From Nyssa sinensis (lineage: Eukaryota > Streptophyta > Magnoliopsida > Cornales > Nyssaceae): DNA of 64,000 nucleotides. Position 1 is the stretch's first letter; the number at the start of each line of letters is the position of its first letter. The stretch covers positions 9,719,506-9,783,505 of the forward strand of contig CM018052.1 in NCBI GenBank assembly GCA_008638375.1, given 5' to 3'. The position numbers and the translations under genes were made by a program. Below are positions 57,760-64,000 of the stretch, one piece after another. The notes beneath the pieces were generated by a model. That model had not been told where the DNA came from. It saw only the letters and a program-made list of their open reading frames with translations, and made no database searches.

Positions 57760-58266
57760 TCTCCGTCATCAATCGGTTTACAAATCTCTCAATCACTTCA
57801 TCTTTTTCAATTTACTAATTGCTTTAATTGAATGCCTCCGCTAGAATATTAATATTGAAATTGAGTTTTCTTGAATTTCATAATTGATCTTTAATTTGAT
57901 TAATTGAAAACTTAATTGAGTAATTGATAGAGTAAATTTAATTGAATAGTAAATTGATCACTAAGTTAATTTTTGCATTGAATTGATAAAATTGCATATC
58001 AAAATAAGCTAGTTGATCAATTTGGTGAATGTTGATAGATTGGTGTTTTTGAATGATTCTTAGTTATTTCATTGGTGGATGGGCATACATGTTGGATTAA
58101 TCATGCTGAGTGATTTTGTTGATTGTGACATCTTTGTTGTAGACAAAAATTGAAATTAACACAGGATAAAATTTTATTCTAAGACTTACCTATTCAACCT
58201 CCCTTTGTAAATGATATTCACAGTTTGGGAGCTTAAGTAATATCCTAGTGGTATCCCTCTGTTACA
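57760..58266 (+). mobile_element. 3' third of a plus-sense copia LTR
   Basis: It begins TCTCCGTCATCAATCGG and ends GTATCCCTCTGTTACA, matching 31890-32420 and 14155-14653. It faces the inverted LTR 56174-57759 head to head. It may be the remnant of the 3' LTR of the long plus-strand copia element, interrupted by the third element; this is inferred. Confidence 0.7.
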
Positions 58267-58521
58267 ATTTTTTTTACTGTTTCCAACTCTCTTAGGTTCT
58301 GTTTTTGGTCCTATCTTATTGAATATACTACCAAGGTTCTATATAAATAATTTAAACCAACAATTTAATGGGAGATATAGGAAAATTTTAGAGAGTAGAT
58401 ATTACCTCATTTTCTTTCCCCTCAGTTGGAACTTCACTTTCTTCTCCCTTCAACCGTAACTTTTCTATTTCTTCTTCCTTTATTACTTCAACAGTTTCTT
58501 TCTTTTAGGGTTACAAGCACA

Positions 58522-58552
<31 letters not shown>

Positions 58553-59166
58553 TGTATAACTACCCTCTCTTTCCTCTTTCTTTCTCTCCCTTCATTTACT
58601 TATCTTCCAATCAGATTCCTTCTCATGGGCAACAGCGTCAAGTTTGCTGTAGCCCCTCTACTTCCTTTTTTCCTCTTCTACAAGCTACTGAGGGGGTAGC
58701 CCACCTTGCCTTTCCTTCCTTCTTATCACATGCTCACACATATTCACTTATTACACACACACACACACACCCACTTCTTCACACACCTTAACACATATTC
58801 ATGTGCACTAATATATATGTATATATATATATATACATATTTATGTATATTCTCACTCATATGTGTGTATATGTGTACGTGGCACTATATTCGTTGTGCC
58901 TGTGATGTATTGGCCACGTATATTTTATATGCTTCCTTTATTTCATTTAATAATTAGATAATTATTAAATCTTTAACCTTTTAGGTTGGTGGTGTATTTG
59001 GTCATTCAGCCTCACTAACCTGGGTTAGGTTAGTCTCGCCCATAATTAGGTTAGTTTGCCTAACTTTTATTTGTAATATTGCACATTGGGCTTTTAAAGA
59101 TTTTTATTCAAGTTATCTTCAATTTATTGTGGGAAATTACCCAATTAATTGGGTCAAGGTGTTACA
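58267..59166 (-). mobile_element. Outer part of a minus-sense gypsy LTR
   Basis: The plus strand ends GGTCAAGGTGTTACA at 59166, the reverse complement of the LTR start TGTAACACC. It contains TA repeats (58530-58552, 58810-58836) and an AC repeat (58755-58772), as do the other LTR units. The frames 58426-58957 are low-complexity. The inner part is missing. Confidence 0.65.
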
Positions 59167-60218
59167 GCACCAACAAGTTCTCCAACAAGAGCGGTAAGGT
59201 TTAGGGCAATGGTGTTTATCATATTTTTTAAATAATCATATAGTTGAGTTCTATACTCTGCAAGAGGCAAATATTATTGCTTTATACTCTTTGACAACGA
59301 TTAATGAAGAATATGGAAGAGTGACTGGTGGTTGTGCGAGCATGGGATACAATGCCCTAGTTGTCCCCGAGAGTTGGAGAGAGATGGAAATCAATTAAAG
59401 AAGAAGTGGTGGTGATGTACAAAAAATTATGGTTTGCTTTATTGAGAGTTTTTGTGGCTACCATGGTAGCCATCGACAAGTGGTGGCGAAGGTGGTGATG
59501 TACAAAAAATTTTGGTTCGCTCCATTGAGATTTTTTGTGGTTACCATGGTAGCCAACAATGATGGTCTTGAGAGATTTTTGGAAGGAAAAGATGTGAACA
59601 TTATCAATGACCTAAGGGAAAAAAGTTATATATTAAAATTGGTTGGTGCTAGCTCATCAAAATAGACCCGAGTTCAAAAAACAAAATGATTAGTTGTCCT
59701 TCAACTCAAAAACATAGATGCACATGTACTTTATGATAATTAAGTATCTACTCAAGGGACTTAACCCAAATTAACCCTAAATCTAACCTCATATTCTACT
59801 AGATAGGATAAAATACTATCTTATTTTATGATAAAATACTATCTGATTTTATCTTTCTATTTAACCCATATGGGTATTACACGAGTTATGGGATAGTGAG
59901 AAATCGAAACCAAATTCTAACACAACTCAATGTTTAAAATTTATTGCTTCAACTTTACTCTTTCAAGAGACTTTGATTGAACTAAAAAAAAACTTCGATA
60001 ACATTATTACATCTCCCATTATGGGTCATAAAAAATCGAGGATAGTGACCAATAATCAAAGCCTTTTTCGTACAATTCTCGTCAAAGTATTATTGTCGCA
60101 ATGAAAACATTAGTCTTAAAACATTAAATACAACAAAAAGTACCCTTTTCGCCCTTTTCAATGTTCATCTTTCTGCGAGATCCGTTGAACCGGCAAATAC
60201 GAGCCAACAAAGGGATAA
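59167..60218. other. Unassigned sequence with an ~83-bp tandem duplication
   Basis: 'ggtgatgtacaaaaaatt' begins at 59411 and 59494, and the following 60 bp ('...tttttgtgg(c/t)taccatggtagcc') are nearly the same, so about 83 bp is duplicated. A plus frame (59429-59665) spans it without a recognised motif. 59690-60160 is AT-rich and 60165-60218 is of unknown origin. No function is proposed. Confidence 0.5.
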
Positions 60219-60435
60219 CGCACCTCTGGTGTACCAGTTATCGTGCCCACGGTAAACGCTGGGTAGCCAAGTGCGGAGCGGATAACTGCTGAAAGCATCT
60301 AAGTAGTAAGCCCACCCCAAGATGAGTGCTCTCCTATTCCGACTTCCCCAGAGCCTCCGGTAGCACAGCCGGAACAGCGACGGGTTCTCTGCCCCTGCGG
60401 GGATGGAGCGACAGAAGTTTTGAGAATTCAAGAGA
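60219..60435 (+). pseudogene. rrn23: Plastid 23S rRNA 3'-end fragment
   Basis: From CGCACCTCTGGTG to GAATTCAAGAGA the sequence matches the 3' end of chloroplast 23S rRNA, including 'ggtaaacgctgggtagccaag', 'gcatctaagtagtaagccc' and 'ctgcggggatggagcgacag', up to where the 23S-4.5S region would start. The rest of 23S and the 4.5S gene are missing. At this position it can only be a transferred fragment. The minus frame 60165-60527 across it is not a gene. Confidence 0.92.
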
Positions 60436-61038
60436 AACTTCCTCTTTGGCTTTGAAGCTATAGAAACAAAAAGGCTACTTACTAGCTTTGCAATAGGAGC
60501 TTGTGCTAAATCGATATTCAAAATCATTCTATTCGGGATCCCTTACTCTATCAAATCATCGGATTTTTAAATTCTCTTAGGACCTCTTGAAATTCCTTCC
60601 AAAAGTAAAGGATTTTTGGGATTATCAAATGATACAAAGTGCGATTAAGTCTAAACAAGGTATTATAGTAATACCCTAATTACAATAACATTAAATAAAA
60701 TATATTATTATAATTTATGAATTTATTCCAATTATTTTATCACAGTAAGAGTAATTATACTAGGATAGCTATTTAAATTCAATCATAAAATTTGAACTAA
60801 AAAAGTATAATACCTCCAAATAATTTCATAAACTTAATTACTACAGTTTTGCACCGGTTCAGGCCAGGCCCAATTAAATAGGTTTCGGCCACGGACCATC
60901 GGCAGCATAGATAGTGGCCGCTAGATGTGTACTGCCGTCCTGTTTCTGCATTAGAGAGAGCCCTTTAAGCTTTGGCCGTCTCTGTTTCAGCCATGGAAGC
61001 TTGTTAAAGGAGGCACTAAGTTCAGCTATTCCACAGAC
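60436..61038. other. Flank between the rRNA fragment and the Twinkle gene
   Basis: 60436-60530 ('tttgaagctatagaaac', 'aggctacttactagctttgc') does not continue the plastid rRNA operon and may be another organelle-derived piece; I cannot place it. 60540-60840 is AT-rich with nothing recognised. 60841-61038 is less AT-rich and is the likely promoter and 5' leader of the next gene. Confidence 0.5.
60868..60875 (+). promoter_or_regulatory. Site II-like motif upstream of the Twinkle gene
   Basis: AGGCCCAAT (60867-60875) contains RGCCCA, the complement of the site II element TGGGCY. Such elements are frequent in plant nuclear genes for organelle proteins. It lies 164 bp before the start codon. A single short match, so weak support. 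Confidence 0.35.
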
Positions 61039-61315
61039 ATGCTTCTTCCTCATCGCAGCCCTCTCCACAGACTCTTCAATTCCAAAGTTCTCATGGGTTC
61101 CAAACACTTCCTCAAATCCACACCTTTCACAGTGATACCAACAACCCCTTCACGCACCCATCTCTTCCACACCTATAGACTTTTCTCTGCCTTCCCTTCA
61201 AAACCCATCTTCAGGGTTCACCCTCTATCACTGCGGACGTCTGGCTATTCATACGTGTCTCATGCCCGTGTCCCCAGACCAAGTATTTCACTTTAAGTCC
61301 TAAATTATATCCCCC

Positions 61316-61347
<32 letters not shown>

Positions 61348-61574
61348 ACACAGACAGATATATTTAATGTATAGATGTATTCATATTTGTTGGATGGCTT
61401 ACAGCCAGTATTGTTGTTTGATTTTCTTCAGTTCCTGAAGTTTATTTGGAGAACCCGGAAGAGAAAATCCTGGATTTGGTTCCAATGAGGGCTTTGAGTC
61501 AGAAAATGGAGGAGCTTGGGATTGACAGCCATCTTTGTCAACCTGGTCAGAACAGTCGCTTAATTTGTCCAATG
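61039..61574 (+). CDS. TWINKLE: Twinkle-type organellar DNA primase-helicase, exons 1 and 2 (gene continues off the window)
   Basis: Exon 1 is 61039-61282 (81 codons plus 1 nt), the intron 61283-61431 (GT...AG), and exon 2 61432-61574 (2 nt plus 47 codons, then GT). Exon 1 looks like an organelle transit peptide: many Ser, Arg, Pro and His, few acidic residues, with VLMGSKHFLKS matching the plant Twinkle N-terminus. Exon 2 encodes RALSQKMEELGIDS and CQPGQNSRLICPM, the start of the T7 gp4-like primase zinc region (plants: CPPGQxSGLICPxC); the next Cys should begin exon 3. The phase joins cleanly (CCA A|TT). The start is the first in-frame ATG after a stop at 60952. The enzyme primes and unwinds organelle DNA in mitochondria and plastids. 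The remaining exons should lie beyond the LINE. The exons show no damage. Confidence 0.88.
61311..61356. repeat. Poly-C / (CA)n microsatellite in Twinkle intron 1
   Basis: A C-rich run of about 23 bases is followed by about eleven CA units and a short GATA-like stretch, within the 149-bp first intron. Length variation here would alter the intron, which is short for splicing. Confidence 0.9.
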
Positions 61575-61720
61575 GTACGTATATTTTAACATCATTTTGT
61601 GCTACTATGCTATTGTTTGTTGCAATTTATATTCTGGGAAACTCTGATGGTTTGAATTTATCTAGACGAATCTATACTAGATTGTTAATAGAAAAGTTGC
61701 CGCCGCATGTAAAGAGTCAG
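61575..61720 (+). other. Start of Twinkle intron 2
   Basis: The donor GTACGTATAT at 61575 follows exon 2. The stretch is AT-rich and non-coding up to the LINE insertion at about 61721. Confidence 0.7.
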
Positions 61721-63720
61721 TCATCCTTTTATTTTTTTAAACAAAAGAATTCTCTTCACATATCGACATATGTTACAAAGAACAAGTAATTGTAACGCAC
61801 CTCGGCACTCACACCCATACTTACTCACCACTACCTTCCTCCACAACAAGTCTCTCTCCATGAAAAAGTGCCATAACCACTTCCCTAAGAAGGCCTGATT
61901 AAACATCCTTAGTTTTTTAATCCCAAGACCTCCCCACACAAAGGACGGCACACCTTATCTCAGCTCACTATGTGAATCTTCCTCTCTTCTCCAATGCCAC
62001 CCCACGAAAAATCCGGTTGAAGTTTCTCAAGTTGACTCTCCCCAGAAGCTGGAAAACGAAATAAAGACACTAAGTACATTGGCAAACTAGCCAATGTACT
62101 TTTACTGAGCGTCAATCTGCCACCCCTATATAGATATTGTCACTTCCATCGTGCTGACCTTTTCTAGAAACATTCAACTACACCTCTCCACACCACCTTC
62201 GCTATTTTTATTTTTATTTTTTTATTTTTGTACCTAAAGGAAGACCCAAGTACTTTGTTGGCAAAGAGCCCACTATACAGCCTAAAACCACCACAAAGTC
62301 CTCAATTTTAGCAACTTCACCCACTAGAAATAACTCACCCTTTCCCAAATTTACCTGAAGACCACACATAGCCTCAAAACACAACAACACTAGCAAATAA
62401 CAAAGCTGCTGTTCTTTTGGCCCATAAAAAAACAATCGTGCCATCTTTGAACAACACATGTGAAATACCCAATGTATAATCCCTTTAATTTCCAACATCA
62501 CTGCTCGTCAACAAACCCTCATGCACTGCACGACCCAATAACCTACTAAAAGCTTCAATAATCACTAGAAAAAGTAAAAGAGATAAGGGATCCCCCTTGC
62601 TGAAGTCCCCTCGAATCATGGAAAAAAAAACGTTAGATGAGCAATTAATAAAAATATAAAATTTAACTGAGGATACACAAAATTCAATCCAAGGTCTCCA
62701 TTTCTCATTGAAACCCATCTTGTTGAGCATGCAAAGCACAAACCGCCAACTCACATGATCTTAAGCCTTAGCAATATCTAATTTACACACCAAACCTAGA
62801 ACATTACTATGTTGTTTCGAATCCACACACTCATTTGCCACCAAAACTGCATCCAATATATGTCTAACAGCAACAAACGCATTTTGCGAATCAGAAATAA
62901 CAATTACCAATACCTTTTTAACCGCAAAGAAAAACCTTAGCTAAGAGCTTATAAACATCATCCGTTACACTAATTGGTCTATATCTATCCCTAACATCTG
63001 AAGCTCCAATCTTGTTTGGAATTAATGCTATAAAAATAGCATTAAACCCAGTGTCAAAGGCAACCAGGCGCTTGCCTAGGCGATAAGGCAAGGTGAGGTT
63101 GAGGCGTAACGCCTCAACAAACTTCAGGCGATGCGATTTTAATAAGGCATTGCCTAGGTGCTCGCCTTAACTAGGGCGAAAGGCGTTGAGACGAGAGCCT
63201 CATTAACTGAAATTTATTTTACTTGAATGCGCTCATGTTTCTTTCTTGTTGTTTTAGGATTAAAGTTATTTTTGTTTGGACAATATTTAACCAATATAAA
63301 AGTAGTAAAAATGGAAGAAAAAGTTTAGAACAGTCTCTTTGCTTAAAACTTAATTATGTTATGTCATCTTTTATATTAATTTTTTTATTATTAGAAGGAG
63401 AATTATTACATAAAATATTGTTTAACTTGGAATAAATGAACCTTTAATGTATAATATATATTTTTAATTATTTTTATAAGTTAGTACCTTGCTTCATTCA
63501 TGCTAGCGCTTTTCTGTCGCTTCACTTTTTAGGCAATATAGGACCGTAGCGCCTTAAAAGCACCTTTTGCCTTTAACCACACTGATTAAAACTCTTCTCA
63601 AAACAACAAGTCTCATGGGAAAGACTCGTTACTCCCATCATATTCTAACTACAGACCAACATGCTTGAAAGAAAGACATAGTAAATCCATCTGGACGTGG
63701 AGCCTTATCCCCATTACTAA
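61721..63720 (-). pseudogene. LINE (L1-type) reverse transcriptase remnant
   Basis: Read leftwards: [19 protein letters not shown] (63700-63590), interrupted by a MITE, then IFIALIPNKIGASDVRDRYR, the catalytic region LDIAKA*DHVSWRF near 62745-62780, SLLLFLVIIEAFSRLLGRA (62610-62530), KYLGLPLGTKIKK (about 62220), and [21 protein letters not shown] near 61930-61860. The order matches plant L1 ORF2 from the RT fingers to the start of the zf-RVT region. The F/YADD box is lost in a divergent stretch near 62440, and stops are many. An A-rich sense 3' end (T-rich plus strand near 61730) borders Twinkle intron 2. Confidence 0.87.
63049..63584. mobile_element. hAT-type MITE with near-perfect 8-bp duplication, inside the LINE
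   Basis: The left end CAGTGTCAAAGGCAA and the right end, read in reverse, CAGTGTGGTTAAAGGCAA form terminal inverted repeats. Flanks are ATTAAACC (63041-63048) and ATTAAAAC (63585-63592), 7 of 8 identical. Subterminal GC-rich GCCTAGGCG-like motifs are typical of plant hAT (Tip100-like) MITEs. The middle is AT-rich with no transposase. LINE coding resumes on both sides. Confidence 0.85.
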
Positions 63721-64000
63721 TTTTTTTTATTTTTTTATTTGGGGATAAATAGAGAGTGCAATGTATAAGGAAGCGTCAAAGGGGGCACAACTCATATACA
63801 CCTAAAGAATAGGGCTAAAGACAAGCTCCTTCTATACAATTTGATCTCCAATAAAATTAACAAAATAAATAACAGAATCTGAATGCTGCGCTGAAATCAA
63901 GTAATGAAATATATCAAGAAAGATCTTCTTCGACCTACTAATAGAGAACTAAACATCTTCAAAGTGCACCTATTTCTCATATTACGCAGTGAGGCACAAG
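63721..64000 (-). mobile_element. Possible 3' end of a second non-LTR element
   Basis: On the minus strand this stretch ends in an A-rich run (plus strand ATTTTTTTTATTTTTTTATTT, 63719-63739) directly upstream of the first LINE's RT sequence, like the tail of a 5'-truncated insertion. No known motif was found in the remaining 260 bp. Confidence 0.4.

Noticed and set aside
60165..60527. 120-codon open frame on the minus strand as a protein gene
   Set aside because: It lies antisense over a plastid 23S rRNA fragment; the open frame is a by-product of conserved rRNA sequence.

Overview
The window looks like nuclear DNA of a flowering plant. It is AT-rich and dominated by nested LTR retrotransposons of the Ty3/gypsy and Ty1/copia types. 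It also holds a LINE, two hAT-type MITEs, two pieces of plastid DNA and the start of one intron-containing plant gene. The species cannot be named from the sequence. A large-genome eudicot is plausible but inferred.

Layout. At 1-12.7 kb lie stacked gypsy elements of chromovirus (Tekay/Del) type. A minus-strand element (internal region 1-1352, LTR 1353-4314) sits in the LTR of a plus-strand element (4315-7089, primer site near 7093, gag from 7374). That gag is split by a minus-sense LTR unit (7412-10794, 5-bp duplication CCCAC) carrying a fragment of a Pol V largest-subunit gene (NRPE1-like). At 12.8-14.65 kb there is a copia LTR. At 14.7-31.9 kb lies a decayed Tat-lineage gypsy element: gag, protease, RT, RNase H, second RNase H, integrase, two antisense ORF regions (DUF7745-like and plant mobile domain-like), an 81-bp tandem repeat, a polypurine tract and a 3' LTR. 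A 3.8-kb LTR-only unit (23264-27041, duplication CCCAT) interrupts it.

From 31.9 to 58.3 kb a plus-strand copia element without RT can be followed through a series of insertions: LTR-only gypsy units at 34981-38934 (duplication GGTTT) and 40410-44981 (itself holding a hAT MITE, duplication CTGATTAC), a plastid psbA fragment at 39004-39188, a related copia element at 46827-53881 on the minus strand, and a truncated third copia element at 54.3-57.8 kb. This copia family carries gag plus a second ORF resembling the plant transposon-protein domain. No RT or integrase was seen in the two copies that have it.

From 58.3 to 64 kb there is a gypsy LTR fragment, an unassigned stretch, a 217-bp plastid 23S rRNA fragment, and the first two exons of a Twinkle-type organellar DNA primase-helicase gene (61039-61574). 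A minus-strand LINE (61721-63720), with its own hAT MITE (63049-63584), lies in the next intron.

The Twinkle exons are the only host coding sequence that looks intact. Everything else coding is transposon-derived and broken by stops and frameshifts. I found no CRISPR array, no bacterial operon and no convincing functional tRNA gene.
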